64,000 nt of DNA from Cladopsammia gracilis (lineage: Eukaryota; Cnidaria; Anthozoa; Scleractinia; Dendrophylliidae), in contig JAJGOT010000259.1 in NCBI GenBank assembly GCA_022457155.1, forward strand, positions 870,501 through 934,500, in the 5' to 3' direction. The notes beneath the pieces were generated by a model. That model was not told where the DNA came from, did no database searches, and saw only the letters and a list, made by a program, of their open reading frames with translations. Of this stretch, positions 11,739 to 24,793 are shown piece after piece (the stretch's first letter is position 1; every line of letters starts with the position of its first letter). The position numbers and the translations under genes were made by a program.

Positions 11739-12690
11739 ACACATCAAACTAAACTTAACAAACATGAATAATGCACCAGCTCACATGTGCTGTTCATGTC
11801 GTTTTGATTGGTTGGAAAATGCCATTTTTTGCTGATTTGTTAGAGAACATGATACGATCCTTTGAACGAATGAAAAAGCTAAGCCAGAACAACCCCAAGT
11901 AAACACATAATCACGTCACATGGAATGCTTGCAATTCGTTTCCATCGGAAACTTACATTCTTATTAAACAATTAAGTTATTGACAAAGATACGTTTTATT
12001 TTCGAAACATTTGAAATGCCATTTTGAAATAATGTGACATCTAGACAAAAAATATTGTGTTGATTGCGTATTATCATTGTTCAAAGAAAAAATATTTAGC
12101 AGTTATTGACGAAGCAGCATTATTTTTTACCACGCTGTTCATAAGAAAAAAAACACTGGAAAAGAAAGGTTAATATGTACATGTATCATGAACTACACAA
12201 GGAAATAAATAGCTGTGTTACCGACTCATCGCCAGTCGTCTCCGTCTCTTGGTAAGACGTGGGAGACATGCATGGGGGATAGATGGGGAACAAGGGGAGG
12301 AGACTGACACGTGACTGGGGATGAGCAAGGCTGTCATACTTCCCTTTCTTTTTCAAAGATATGTTGAAGAGATTATTCCTTGGAATCAAGTATCTCAAAT
12401 CTATGCAAATTATTCATTTCTCATTTTGTTGTACCCAACTTCTTAATTTATGTCGAATGAATAAAGTTTGAAACAAAGAATAAGTGTTGTATGGGCCATC
12501 AATGTCGTTTTTAACACTGACAATGGTAATCACATGATTCTCGTGTTCTGAAAGATGGAGGTGTCGAACAAACACAATGAACCAATCAGCACTCACAGCA
12601 GCATCACGCAGTTGCTGCCCAGCAGAGCAAAAGGTAACTTTTTTTTTTTTTGCAAACCTAATGCATGTTTGCTGTGAATGGAAGTCCCTT

Positions 12691-13195
12691 ATTATAGGAA
12701 ATAAACAATGCACTTTATTAACGCGATTTTACAAAATTCGCGTTAATTTAATGTATCTTAATGTGGATGTAAATTTAAATGCACGCTATTTTACGACATT
12801 ATGTTGAAGCACCTTTATTTCTTTACAAAACCTTATTAGTTCACGACTCCTCTATTGGCTCTTCAGTCACATTTCACGGAGGCTTTGAAAGATCTTTTGA
12901 ATTGATCGGGTCTAGTCTTCAAAACCAAATTTTCGGCTTTAAAAAAAAACTAAGAAACATCCGTGCACTTGTCTTGGAAGGTTTTATTGACGGAAGCCGA
13001 AACGCAGTTTGGCGTTCAGAAATGTAAAGTGCGAGTTTGCAGAATTATGAAAATCGCAGTAAATAAAGCAAGATGCTTATCGAAAAATTGCGTTAATTTA
13101 ATGCATTTAAACCTAACTTATGAAAAATTCGCGTTAATATAGTGTAACGTAAATTTTCTTCGCGTTGTCAACGTACATTGTTAATTTCCTATAAT
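12691..13195. mobile_element. MITE-like TIR element, ~505 bp
   Basis: Ends attataggaaataaacaatg and the inverse cattgttaatttcctataat differ at one base. Internal sub-terminal repeats of 'cgcgttaatttaatg' occur near both ends. No transposase is visible. Confidence 0.6.
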
Positions 13196-13707
13196 GTTAC
13201 CCTATTCGGCCTGGGGCACTAACTTTCAACATTCATAACTTCTTTAATATGTATTCAAACACCATCAAACTTTGTGACTTTTGCTAAAATTTATCTGGCA
13301 ACAATTTCATATGACGATTGATCACGTGACTTGATGTTTTCATGGCAACAAGATTTTGACTGCCATGTTTTTTAAATTTGCATATCTGTGCATTTCAATG
13401 AAGAAAAACAATGTTTATTGGTCTTACTTTTATATTTTTACGTCATTTAGCATTTATTTATTCGTTTTGATTAATTTTGAGTCAATTTGGACTGTTTTTT
13501 AGAGGTTTTAAAAAATTTCAGAAATCCAAGATGGCGGCCGAATAACTACTTCATATGACGTCATCGTTCCATTGTGCGGACCGCAAAGGAGACAGTTTTG
13601 GACGTAATATGTACCATCTCGGTTTCGTTGTCATAGCCTGAATGTTCTTGAAGTTACGACCACAGGCTCATGAACTAAAAAAAAAGCCCAGGCTGAATAG
13701 GGTTAAT

Positions 13708-13829
13708 GTAGCCCGTGAACAGGCTTCTTTTTGGGGAATTGGGTCAGGTTAAAATCGGCGAGCGAAGCGAGGACTGGTCCGCGCTCGGCCAAACCCAATT
13801 CCCCAAAAAGAAGCCTGTTCACAGGCTAG
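13708..13829. mobile_element. foldback element, arms ~36 bp
   Basis: The arm gcccgtgaacaggcttcttt ttggggaattgggt at 13711-13744 is mirrored at 13793-13827 with one or two mismatches, leaving a loop of about 48 nt. A transcript would form a strong hairpin. Confidence 0.65.
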
Positions 13830-14611
13830 GTTAATGAAACAAAATAATTCATGCTTCTGATTGGCGGGTACGTTTTATGATCACCTGAGTTACTTGATCA
13901 GACAATAATAATGGTAAACTCTCCTGGAGTTTGTTACTGAATCCCTGCCATTGGTGACATGCCGTCCTCTCCACAGCCTCTTGTCTCTTTGGGGACCTGG
14001 ACACAAGGATCTATTAAAGTTATGGTCCTTGGTCCAAGGAAACAAAGGTCATTATATTTCAAATTATCCTTTATTCATAAGTTATCCATTACAAAGAACT
14101 GCTTTACTATAATAATTATTGGCCTCTGAATATCCAGATTTCACTCCAGATGAACTTATAGTGTGGTTTTCAGTTAAGCTACCGGTACTGTAGGCTTTCT
14201 TTAACTTCACTGGAGTACTAATGGCCGTTGTTAAGGAGTGAAATAAGCTGCAAGCAAACAACTTAGAATTTAAAACCACCCCGATCCACCTCCATCTATC
14301 ATAAGATGAAACATATTCTGATATTGGGAAATTTAATAAAATACCTACACTTTGAAAGGAGTAAATAAAATAATCTATTTCATATGTCGAGCTTTTTTTT
14401 AAAGGTATCAAGATTTACTGCACATGTTTACACTGAAAATAGTTTGGACCCTTTTGGATTCTTGGAATATGGGGAGGGGGGAGGGGGCGGAAGTTGTTTT
14501 AACTACAAAATACATTTGCGCTATTGAAGTGAACTTACATTTCACTTCCCACATGACCGTCCTTGAAGGATGGTTCATAGTTTATCTGCCCACACACCCT
14601 TTGCTGTAATC

Positions 14612-15030
14612 TTAAAGGGACACTGAACTTCCAAAAGAACCAAATTTCACATAGCGGCTTAATTCCATGTTATATCGCCAAAGGCCACCAAATATACAAC
14701 TTAGGACTATGGATAAAAGATTCTAAATAGCAAAACAAAAGCAGTAGTTTGGAGATAAAGAGCAGGACCTGGTTGTTCAAAGGTGGATAGCGTTATCCAC
14801 CTTTTGAACAACCGGGGCATGGATTACAGTTCATGAAGTTTAAATTATTGACATAAAGCGGTCAAGAAATCAAACTTGCCATGCTTTCTAGCCGTTATTT
14901 TGTCTATTTATTTAATATTTCTTTGTTTCTAGCACTTTTGGTGATAGTTTCTCCCAATTTCAAGATAATAAAGTAAGCTGCTGGCCATAATCATGAAAAC
15001 ACTATTTCAGCCATGACAGTGCCCCTTTAA
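14612..15030. mobile_element. TIR element with TTAAAGGG ends
   Basis: It begins ttaaagggacactga and ends with the imperfect inverse gacagtgcccctttaa. The same end sequence bounds the element at 39851-40109, so both belong to one family. Confidence 0.6.
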
Positions 15031-15035
15031 CACAG

Positions 15036-15165
15036 TCAACATCTTGTAAGCAACCAGCCAAAATGTAAAGAAAGATGACTGTTTACGATAGTCTCTGATA
15101 TAACTGATTAGACTATAAAGAACAACAGACTGCATAACGGAGGTGGTTGCTTACACAAGATGGTT
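15036..15165. mobile_element. short TIR/foldback element
   Basis: caacatcttgtaagcaacca at the left is mirrored by tggttgcttacacaagatgg at the right. The total length is about 130 bp. Confidence 0.5.
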
Positions 15166-15491
15166 GCATAAATAGCAAAGGGACGTTTGACAGTAAGAGT
15201 TTATCACCAAACTCTATAAATGCAAATAAAAATAATGCAGGCAACTAGGTGTCACTCCTAAGCCAACACAAAAAATATCTAATAATTCAATTCTCTTTGT
15301 GATCATGGTTGGTACACTAGAGATGTAAAAGACAACTGCAATGTCTTACTGCTCGTCTTATGATTTATCAATAGAAAAGTAGTTTACAAAGTTCTATAAA
15401 TTGTGAATGTGGACCATCTTGACACTCGCGCATGTTAATTCATCATCAAGTTTGTCCTCTTCAGGGTAAATAAGTTTTTCATAGAACAGCA

Positions 15492-18400
15492 TTAACCCCG
15501 TGCTTTTGAATGCTGAATTAGCCACTGCAGGGTGATATCTGAGAAAAGAGAAAAATAATGTAACACTAAGTTGTTAATCTTCAACATTCTCATACCATGA
15601 GTAGTAGCAACTACAGCAATTCTAAACCATGATGGAGGCCCAAACTCTGTCCATGTCATTACGGTTGGTATGAAAACAAATTTATATCACTAAGCTGATG
15701 GAAAAGTGGCTGTAATATATGTCATTCAAGTTATTATTTCATTTTTTTGTCTTGTTTATATTCTGAGGAAGAGGATGGGTTATGGGCAAAGAAAACAATA
15801 TTATTTTGGATCTTTGAAAAATAGCTCCGGGTTGATGATATTTTTGGGTGGTATTTTCCCTCTACCAAATTTATGAACCTAGATTCAAATAAAAATTGTA
15901 ATACGTAAAAAAGGATAGGAACACAGGACTCACCAATGTTCTCCTTTTCTTTACAAGAAACTGAATAACAGCAAATTTCTCTATCTTGAATGGATGCCAG
16001 ATTCCTGAGTGATTTTAGGAAGAATAATGGAAAAAATAAGATAAACTGTAAAATGAGAAAGCACCATACATATTCATGTTTGTTCCATAAACTGACAATA
16101 TGCCCTATGCATGATCACATCGCTAGCTCAAAATTTACCACCAAGCCTTGTTTGTAAGAAAGTTCTTGCAAACCTTTGACAAGTTCATATTGTTTTTGAG
16201 TGGGTATTGTTTTTACTGTGCTTCTTTGAGAATACATTGATAAGATTGTTACAGGTCTACACTTTGAAAGCAAAGTTTAAAGGTGAAATTAGCTACATGT
16301 AGTCTGAGGTAAACATGCATAAGGGATATTTCTGCAAAGGTCATGAGTCAAATTTGAGAAATTCTGTCATTTCATACTTACAGCCTTTCCACCAGTTCTT
16401 TTTCGTCTAATGCATTTGGAAGGTCCTTTTTGTTGCCAAGAACTAACACCTACAAAAAAGCACCATAACTTTAAAAGGTGACTGCCATACAATCTCAAAA
16501 ACTTGTATCCTGTTTAACTCAGGCTTCTCACCAACTGACACTCAATGAATCTTATACTCCTGCAACTAAGATCTGAAGCTCTCTGTTGCATCAAATTGAA
16601 TTGTAATGAGTTTTTTTTTATCATAGTTAAGTTTTCATATAATAACCATTCAAGGAATTACAACAAAGCAACTGCTATGTTACATTTTATTGTTTATTGC
16701 ATATAACATGTACTAACTGGAATGCCAGCTAATTGTGGTTTTTCTAGAAGTCCATGAAGCTCATTTCTTGAAGCTTCTAGTTTTTCATGATCTGCCGCAT
16801 CCACCATATACCTAGAAAGAACAAACAACAATATAAACATACATATGCATATTCTGTTGACTTGGTCTATTCTCTACAGGATGACAAGAAAGTTGTTTCT
16901 ATAATCATCATGACCACACTCAGGTATTTGTTAAATATGAGACTGTTACTAAGCAATAGGCTGTGATGGATCACAAGGAATAGCTGGAATGTGCTATTAA
17001 GGATGTTTTGCATGATTTTCACTGATCACAAGTGACCAGAGATTTTTGCCAGTGATTTGCCAACATTCTTGAAAACTGGTTGCTGCAGTGATTGTAGCTA
17101 ATAAGAGAAAAAGTAGAGATGCTTTCAATGTAAGTTTCACCACAACAGGTTTTCCTCATTAATTCATATAAAGCAATACTTACACAATACAATTAACACC
17201 TCTACAGTATCTTTCCCACATGCTTCTAAACCGGGGCTGACCCCCGATATCCCACACCTATCAATACAAAAAAAATTACATATTAGTACTTTGGAGTATG
17301 TTAATGAAATCAGTCTTCAAGTTATTTTTCAAATTAATAATATAATTAACTTAATTAAAATAATTATAATAACATTGTGTTACTGTTCAAAACATTTTTC
17401 ATCTTACCTTTATAGTTACATTTCCTTTTGTAACTTTTCTCATGTTAAATCCCACTGTAGGTATCATGTCTTCACTAAACTGCCCAGACTGAAAAGATAG
17501 CAAATTATGCAGAAATAATACAGACAACTTATAATACCACAGACACCCTTTAAAGGGTTAAAACTATTATATACAGCTCAAACCAGTCAAATAAAGAATA
17601 AATAAACACAAAGTGAAAACCCTAAAAATTGTCCTGAATCGAAAAAAAAATTGTTGAATCCCGATCAGGACAATTTTTAGGGTTTTCACTTTGTGTTTAT
17701 TTATACAGCTATTTCAATTTAGGTTGTTGGATGAGAGCTTCAAGCGTACGCAATGAGACCGCAAGTTACTATGGGTAGTTGTAAATTGGTCTTAGTTCGC
17801 GGTTTTTGCCTTTGTTAGTGCCATGAGTGAGGTGGATGTTAGTACCATAAATGTTTGCCTTCGCTGTGTAGATGAGGCATTTTAATTTGCTTTGGTCAAT
17901 TTATCGTATTCATAAAAATCCCAAAGTACCTTGCAGTCTCGTTGCGTGCACTTGAAGCTCTCATCCGACAACCCAAATTGAAATAGCTGTATATAAATAT
18001 GCATGCATGAGCATGAGACTGACACATGAGATTTTCTACTGACCTAATAGAATTAATCCTATCAGTTGTCTCATTGCCAAGTAACACTAGCACCTACTCC
18101 CTTGTTAGTGGCCAGATTGAATATGGCAACATCCCAGTGCACTGGACCCCCTCCTACCTGGATTTTCATTAACTCTTGGGGGGGGTTAAAACCACTTTCT
18201 TCATCCCTGAGTTGTGCTCTCCGCCTTTCGCTAATGTTGTTTCCACAAATGTGGTGTACACAACCTACAGATCTTGCATGAGGATTTCCATCACACCATC
18301 TGGCAGGATGTCCATCTGAGGGTTGCAATTCATTGCTTTTTTTTTTTATAATGTAGCCACGAGTTACCTCTTGGCCATAGAAACAATCATGCCACAACTA

Positions 18401-19029
18401 ATAAACACCTTCCATATAGGCACGACAATGTTCTTAACCAAGTAATTTACAGTGGCTAACTATAGTTATGTTGTGCTTAAAATAATCAAGCCTTCTGGTC
18501 CATACACGAGAATGGTTGAGGCTAACAGTATGTATCTAAGAAATTAATTAATTCAAGGGTCTTATTTTTTGACAGCTAATCAATTCAAAGTCTTAAAACG
18601 TACGCTGCACGATTTCTTTCAAACATAATCGTGTGGTTATACTTCTGTGCCAATATATGAAAAGGTTATTGTTTAAAATATAATGCCAAAGTGGATAATT
18701 TCTTTTTCACCAACTGAGTACTGTATTGATTCAAGTCTTGTATTGTGCGCGTACAGCTTTGTGAACATTTAACAATCGAAAACACGGGGAAAATGAATAA
18801 AGTGATTTAATCAACGAGTTCAATAATATTTGAATACTTAGCCAAATGGCAGTATCGGAAATAACATGTAAACTATGACGAAACTTACACAGTCATTTTC
18901 ACTTACCGCAATAACATTAACAAACGTCGTCTTTCCAGAATACTGCAAGCCTACCAGGGTAAGCTCCATCTCCTCCTTCCAAAATAAACTCTTTATCCAG
19001 TCTAAAATACTTCTGAAAAACGCCAACAT
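15492..19029 (-). CDS. ARL8: ARL8 lysosomal Arf-like GTPase
   Basis: Seven exons on the minus strand, in coding order: 18907-19029, 17408-17488, 17184-17257, 16718-16811, 16382-16449, 15934-16004, 15492-15538. They sum to 558 nt, giving 185 residues; vertebrate ARL8 proteins have 186. The N-terminal helix [17 protein letters not shown] is the acetylated amphipathic helix typical of ARL8. GTPase motifs are in order: GLQYSGKTT (P-loop), PTVGFNM (switch I), WDIGGQPRF (G3), NKKD (G4) and SCKEK (G5). The C-terminus reads [16 protein letters not shown]8 sits on lysosomes and recruits the kinesin-1 linker PLEKHM2/SKIP, HOPS and PLEKHM1. Its start codon faces that of BICD 269 bp away, suggesting a shared promoter. 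Confidence 0.96.
17599..17703. mobile_element. hairpin/foldback element in ARL8 intron 1
   Basis: About 40-bp arms (aaataaacacaaagtgaaaa, then ccctaaaaattgtcctga) are mirrored with essentially no mismatch around a 25-nt loop. It abuts the next TIR element. Confidence 0.7.
17702..17993. mobile_element. MITE in ARL8 intron 1, arms ~45 bp
   Basis: The left end tatacagctatttcaattta, followed by ggttgttggatgagagcttc, is mirrored at 17948-17993 with a few mismatches. The arms bracket about 200 bp with no coding potential. Confidence 0.65.
18050..18900. other. ARL8 intron 1 remainder, no feature recognised
   Basis: A 108-codon open frame on the minus strand at 18071-18397 resembles no family known to me and has no splice context. 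It may be a repeat fragment. Confidence 0.4.
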
Positions 19030-19298
19030 CTTCGCAAAGTAGTGTGCGAGAAAACACGAACGTGCAAATCACGAAATCGGCCTCCTCTTTTGCTTTTTGT
19101 AAGCGATCACATGACAAGATGGTGGATCCATCCCAGAGAACATTGCGCGCTAAAAGAACGAGAGAACCTGGTACAAACACGGAAGGAGATCTGGAAACAA
19201 GATTACATTGTAATCATTTCAGTGGCTCAAAAGACAAAACATTCAAAAACATGGAGACAAAGTAGTTGTTGTATTAGGGCGCTCATATTGAAGCCAAA
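19030..19298. promoter_or_regulatory. divergent ARL8/BICD promoter region
   Basis: There are 269 bp between the two start codons, so both 5' UTRs and the core promoter elements must fit here. It contains TCACATGAC (19107-19115), an E-box of the type bound by MiT/TFE factors, and caagatggtgg (19115-19125), close to a YY1 site. No TATA box is seen. Sharing of the promoter is inferred from the spacing. Confidence 0.6.
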
Positions 19299-22200
19299 AT
19301 GAGCACGATCGACCAGCTTAAAAGCGAAGTAGAACGGCTAAGTAGTGAGCTTCAACAAGCTTGCTTAGAAAAAGTACAAGCGGCTGAATATGGGCTGGCG
19401 GTTTTAGAAGAAAAACAACGATTACAAGAACAATACGATGAGCTCGAAACGGCTCTCGAAGCGAACAAGCAGGAACTGGAATGTTTGAGAGAGGTAAAGA
19501 TTTTATTATTCTCCTTATTCACTGCGAAACTTTAGGGCTTCGTTTTTTTGATTTGAATAAGATCAGAGTTTAGGATCGCCAAACGTTGACAAAGCTCTAT
19601 AAATGTCTTGAATTATTTATTTCCCGCAAACTTGTGTAAATTGGCCGTCTGGCAGTGAAATGTGCATGAACGCATGGTCAAACAGAATCCTTATAGTTTA
19701 TAGATCCACATGTTGATAAAATAAGATCTTCAAAATAAGGAATTTTCATTTTGGAAACTTCTTACTAACTACAACTAACTTTATCATTATTTATATGTAA
19801 TGAATGCCAACCCAAGCGCAGGAATATTAAAATAGTTGATTTTCGCGTGACGTGTGCATAAATTCAGATATAATTTATTCGTCCCATATAAGCTTAATCT
19901 TACCTTGCTAAGCTCAGGATTAGACAGAAGGCATTGCTATTTAAAATAATATTATTATTTCAAGTTATACTAGCCATTAAATTGTTTTGAAAAATTTTAA
20001 AAATTCAAAGTAAGGCTGTTGAGTATTATCACATCACCACATGTTGTTATCAACAGTCTGCTCACAGTTATACTTGATCTAGTGCACAATTTTAAAATTA
20101 TAGTAGCTGTTGTATCTAGGTAACATGCACAACTGTATTGTATTGTATTCTATTGTGCCTGGCAACAACATCAATGGGCAAATATTGAATGGACATAATA
20201 ATAACAATCACCAATTATAGTAACACTGGAGTGAGAATGTACCCTTTTTAGACGTAAAAGTAGACAGGATATGGTTGTTTACAATGGTCAAAGTCAGGAG
20301 CTTAAAAAGCTGCTGTCAAAGTCATGGAAACACAAGTGCTACTAAAATATTCGGGATCTTTAGGGATTAAAATAACATTTTAGGTACAGTACGGCTGTCA
20401 GAGTTAACCTCTTACCTTGGCCATTTTTTTGTAGCATCACACTGTTGTGTATCCATGGTTTTTATGATCGCTACTCCCCCCTTGCCCGTAAATAAATATG
20501 GAGGTTTTGTAACAAACAGGTTTTGTTAGGAGAATGTGTGCTGGGCGGTACAGGACTTTACCTTAGTTATCTAATATAAGTTCCACCCTACAGTATGCTC
20601 ACTTAAGGCATGTCAGGGGACTTGATGATATAATTAATGAATGTTATTATTAATCTTGCCATATGGTCTTTTTTATTTACTTTGAGACCCAGAAACATCA
20701 CATCTTTCTTCTTTCCTTGTAGGTCCATGAACAGTTAAAACTTGAGCAGGAGAAAAGAAGCCGATTTGGTGACGATCGAGAAGAAAGCCTAGTCAAGGAG
20801 AGTGAATCAAGGGAAGCTACTTATCTGCATAAAATAACAGACTTGGAAAGTGATCTGAGGCAAGCCAGAAAAGCTGAAAGAGAGGCACTGATTGAAAATG
20901 AGCGACTTTGCAATCAGGCATCCAACTATGTGAAAGAGATTGAACAGTTTGCTCACAGTAAGAGATTGCTTAGAGATGAAATCAGGGAGCTCAAGTACAG
21001 AGAATCTAAGCACATACAAGAGTTCAGTGACATTGAGGAAGAAAATGTTAACCTTCAGAAACAGTACTCTGCACTTAGATCATCTCTGGTGGAATTTGAG
21101 TCGTTGAAAGTTGAAAACAAGAGTTTGACAGATGAAATGGAAGCCATCCAGTTACAGCTTCAGGTTGCATGTGACAAAAGAGATCAGTACCAGAAACAAC
21201 TTAATGAAGCACTGGAGTCTTTGAAAGAACAAAGAGATCGCAACACAATTCTTCAGAAAGAGTTGCAGGAAAGCCATCAGCAACAGTCACCAACACTTAA
21301 CAGCTGGCAGGAAGAGAGTCGGTTTATTACATTGGAAAGTCCAGAGAAAGCCAAGCCTCAACAAGTTGTTGAGCATCCGTTGATTCAAAAGATTATCGAT
21401 GAATATAAGCCCGTTCCAGGGTTAGTGGAAGATCTTATGAAAGAGCTTCAACTCTCAGAAGTCAAAGAAATGGCTCACAAACTTGATCAGCTGAGTAGTG
21501 AGAAAACTGAACTTTCAAACGCACTGGCTAAACGAGAAAAAGATGTGTTGAAGCTAAAGGAGGAGTTTGATGCCATGCATACTTTGACGGAAGCAAAGAT
21601 TCTTTGTGAAACTCTAGATGACAGCGATGATGCGTCAGATGAAAAAGAATCCATCAGTCTCAAATTGAACAACCAACTACGGGAGCTTGAAGAAATCAGA
21701 AAACTATTGAAGGGTTATCAAACCAAGGATAACAAATCACAGGCTTTGATCAAGGAGCTCAGAAGCGAGATTGACAGCTTAAGGGCAAAAATGGCTAGCA
21801 CGCAAACAAAGGCAGATGAAGCAACATTCTTCACAAAGAGGGTCAAGGAGCTTGAGGAAGAACTCTTGAATTTGAAGAACAAAGGAACTGAATCAGAAGA
21901 ATTGATCAAAAACTTACAGGAAGATGTGAAATCCATGAGTGATTTGGCTGGAAATGCACAAGGAAGCCTTAACTGTACTCAAGATGAACTGAAGTATGTG
22001 AGTGAGGATCTGCAGAGGCTGTATAAACATGTGTGTTCAGCTAACGGAGATCACCCAGCCAACTCATTCATAAAGAAAGAAAAGCAAGACAAAACAAAAA
22101 TGGCTGAAAGTGCTGAAAAAAGTCCTGCAAAGTCAAATGTGCAAGAAAGTGCTGCAGAAGTCCGTCAGTCACCAATGGGCAGTGAGAACCCAAATGAAAC

Positions 22201-22840
22201 AATGGAAAGAGGTGATCCCTATTCCTGCTACAGATTAATAAGCTCGGTGCGTGATCAGGTTAAGTTTTTAAAACAAGCTGTTGAGAAGACAGTTGAGAAT
22301 TCCAAACAGCGTGCATCAGAGTATAGAGTATTATTAAGCGATGACGAAACCAGTGGTGGTGAAGAGGGTGAAGCACAAAAACAACAAATTGTAAAGCTCC
22401 AAAGTCTGCTGACAACAAAGCGAGAACAGATCACTACTCTGCGTACTGTTCTGAAAGCTAACAAGTCCACATACGAGGTTGCCTTGGCAAATCTTAAGAG
22501 TCGTTATGAGAATGACAAGGCAGTGCAGGCAGAAACGGTTGCTCAGCTGAAACGCAGCTTAAAGGCTTTGAAGGCTGAGGTGTCAACATTTGCTTCATTG
22601 CGTGGAATGTATGCTTCAAGGTGTGAAGAGTATTTAGTTCAAGTTGATGAGTTGCAGCGTAAATTTGCAGCATCAGAGGAGGAAAAGAAGACATTAAATC
22701 ACCTCCTCAAACAAGCCATTCACCAGAAAATTGATCTCACTCAGAGATTGGAGGAGTTTGAAATTGCACGAGAAAGGTTACGTGCTTACACAAGAAAGGG
22801 CACAAAATCAAACAGAGCTAAACCAGTGACTCGTGTATAG
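19299..22840 (+). CDS. BICD: Bicaudal D dynein-dynactin adaptor
   Basis: Two exons, 19299-19493 and 20723-22840, encode 770 residues (vertebrate BICD1 and BICD2 have roughly 820-980). The N-terminus contains AAEYGLAVLEEK (residues about 28-39), the CC1 box that contacts dynein light intermediate chain. Further on, RESKHIQEFSDIEEENVNLQ (about 170-190) matches the first coiled coil. The last ~140 residues (TFASLRGMYASRCEEYLVQ, EEKKTLNHLLKQAIHQK, LTQRLEEFE) form the C-terminal cargo domain that binds Rab6-GTP, BICDR or Egalitarian partners. Almost the whole protein is predicted coiled coil. It links Golgi, mRNA or nuclear-envelope cargo to dynein. An intron of 1229 bp separates the 65-codon first exon from a single long second exon. 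Confidence 0.96.
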
Positions 22841-24136
22841 AACTAATATATTATTATAATGATACTGAGAGATCATCCACACAAGTTCTTTTTTTTTTAG
22901 AAATTTAAAGTAGGCAGTGAGTTTGCCAAAGTGATTTTAACCTTTAAAGAAATATTTTTTATGCGGCAAGAAGAATTTAAATGTCTATTGCTTTGGTTCT
23001 TAAATAAGCAGTATAGTTTAATATTTAAGAAAATGTACACCCAACAGCAGCTTTAATTGTACATTTTTGCCAAATATTTACTCAGGTATCCAATATTGGT
23101 ATCCAATTATTTTGATTGGATTCCAATCAAAAGTGATATTAAAAACTTACTATGTATTATATTTTAAAGAGAATGAAGTTTATTCTGGTGTCGTTTTAGC
23201 CTCGTTTTTAACTTAACGACTTGTGATGCCCATATCATCACTGGATTGCAGTAAAGCAGACCTCAGGTCATGCATTTATGATCAAAATAATAATGCTTAA
23301 AATTCAAATTATCAAAAGAATGAAATTCATCTTTTATGGTGGCGTGAAAGGAGTTTTATATAATATAATATACCGGTACAAATTATTAGTGCAGTCTCTA
23401 TTACATCAGGGTAAGAGTGACATTCAACCATGAAACCAATAAAATATAAAAATATAATTTTAAAATAATATTTTTAACCATCAATGAAATGTAATCTTAT
23501 TACCAATACCATACCCCTGTAAATGTAAATGTATATTGTATTTTATACTTTAATGTTATTTCAAGCAATTTCATGGCTCATTTTATTTTACATGCTCATT
23601 GTATTGCTTCATATTCCTTAAATAGACCCTGATAACAGGATATTTTTAAAGACACAAATTAATCTAAAGGTGTACCAGCATACAATGTCGTATTGGATTG
23701 AATAACGGCTATTATGTATGCATTGTCTGTTACAGTCTTCCAAGAGAGTAATTTCAAGGAGTGGTTGTACTGCGTTTGCATGGTACCAGTATAAGTTTCT
23801 TATATCGGTATGAGAATCTCAATCTGGTAAAGCTACTGGGATGAACTCGTACCAGTATAATTCGTACTAGAGCTAGATTCCCAAGAGGGAATCAGGATGA
23901 ACTTGTACTAGTATCATGATCTGTAAACAGCCCCTTAATGTTTTGGAGATGTACTGTTATGCAACTCTTGTGGCTGTTTGGTCTCTCATGATGTAAGTTG
24001 CAATAAAAAAATTAAAAAGTCTCTGAAAGGTGATAGTGATACACAACAGTCTCTTCTGTCATCAAATTTGAGAAATTGATCAGAAATTATATTTCATAAT
24101 AATTATATTAATCTTTAAGTGCTAAACCTATCAAAT

Positions 24137-24285
24137 AGATGGTTTTCACTCACGTGACCTTCAGTCCTGTGGGACTCAAATGACAAAGGCCATGGCGGCC
24201 ATGTTGATGCACATAACAAAAGAAGTTCGTTAAAATTCTTTTGTAGGTGTGCACCAACATGGCCGCTGTGATGTGAAAACCACCT
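24137..24285 (+). mobile_element. MITE copy 1 (agatggttttcac ends)
   Basis: It starts agatggttttcactcacgtg and ends gtgaaaaccacct, imperfect inverted ends. Its body includes 'tcagtcctgtgggactcaaa' and 'ccaacatggccgc'. The second copy at 24640-24793 lies in opposite orientation. Confidence 0.65.
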
Positions 24286-24363
24286 AAAACATCATGTTTC
24301 CTTGAAATGAACACCACTTTAGAACAGTATTTGTCCAGTATTTTTAGGCAATAAGTTTCTGGC

Positions 24364-24451
24364 GGGGTTTTCTTTCTTTTCTTTTCTTTTCTTTTCTTTT
24401 CTTTTCTTTTTCTTTTCTTTTTTTTTTTTTTTTTTTTGGGGGGGGGGGGGG
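24364..24451. repeat. simple repeat: (TTTTC)n, T-tract, G-tract
   Basis: About nine ttttc units run into a T-tract of about 20 and a G-tract of about 14. The length is unreliable in any assembly. Confidence 0.9.
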
Positions 24452-24639
24452 GAGGTTAGTTAAAGGGTAATACCATTTATGATTTTGCATATAGTTAATA
24501 AGGAATGTGATTATTTTCCAGCAGTCCCTTACAAGGTAGTTGTGAAGACAAGGGCAAGTGAAAGTCATGTGGCTATTCAGAAAGGGATTGCTAGCAAGCA
24601 GTCTAAAATTTATGAAGGTTTATGTTTGGTCTAACATAT

Positions 24640-24793
24640 AGATGGTTTTCACGTTACGTCACGGCAGCCATGTTGGTGTACAACTACAAAATAATTTTAA
24701 TGAACTTCTTTTGTTATGTACACCAACATGGCCGCCATGGCCTTTGTCATTTGAGTCCCACAGGACTGAAGATCACGTGAGTGAAAACCATCT
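24640..24793 (-). mobile_element. MITE copy 2, inverted relative to copy 1
   Basis: The ends agatggttttcac and gtgaaaaccatct are perfect inverse repeats. Read on the minus strand it matches copy 1 over most of its length. Confidence 0.65.

Larger units (their letters stand above)
10578..15491. other. intergenic between convergent MTMR14 and ARL8, rich in TIR elements
   Basis: No exon chain could be built here on either strand. The interval holds the TIR or foldback elements listed separately (11381, 12691, 13708, 14612, 15036). The open frames in it (for example at 12414-12713 and 14082-14411) lack splice support or family resemblance. Confidence 0.6.

Noticed and set aside
18071..18397. 108-codon minus-strand ORF inside ARL8 intron 1
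   Set aside because: No recognised domain or splice signals; probably a chance frame or repeat fragment.
21487..22694. Several minus-strand ORFs within BICD
   Set aside because: Antisense shadows of the long coiled-coil exon; Ser/Leu-rich composition is the mirror of Glu/Lys codons.
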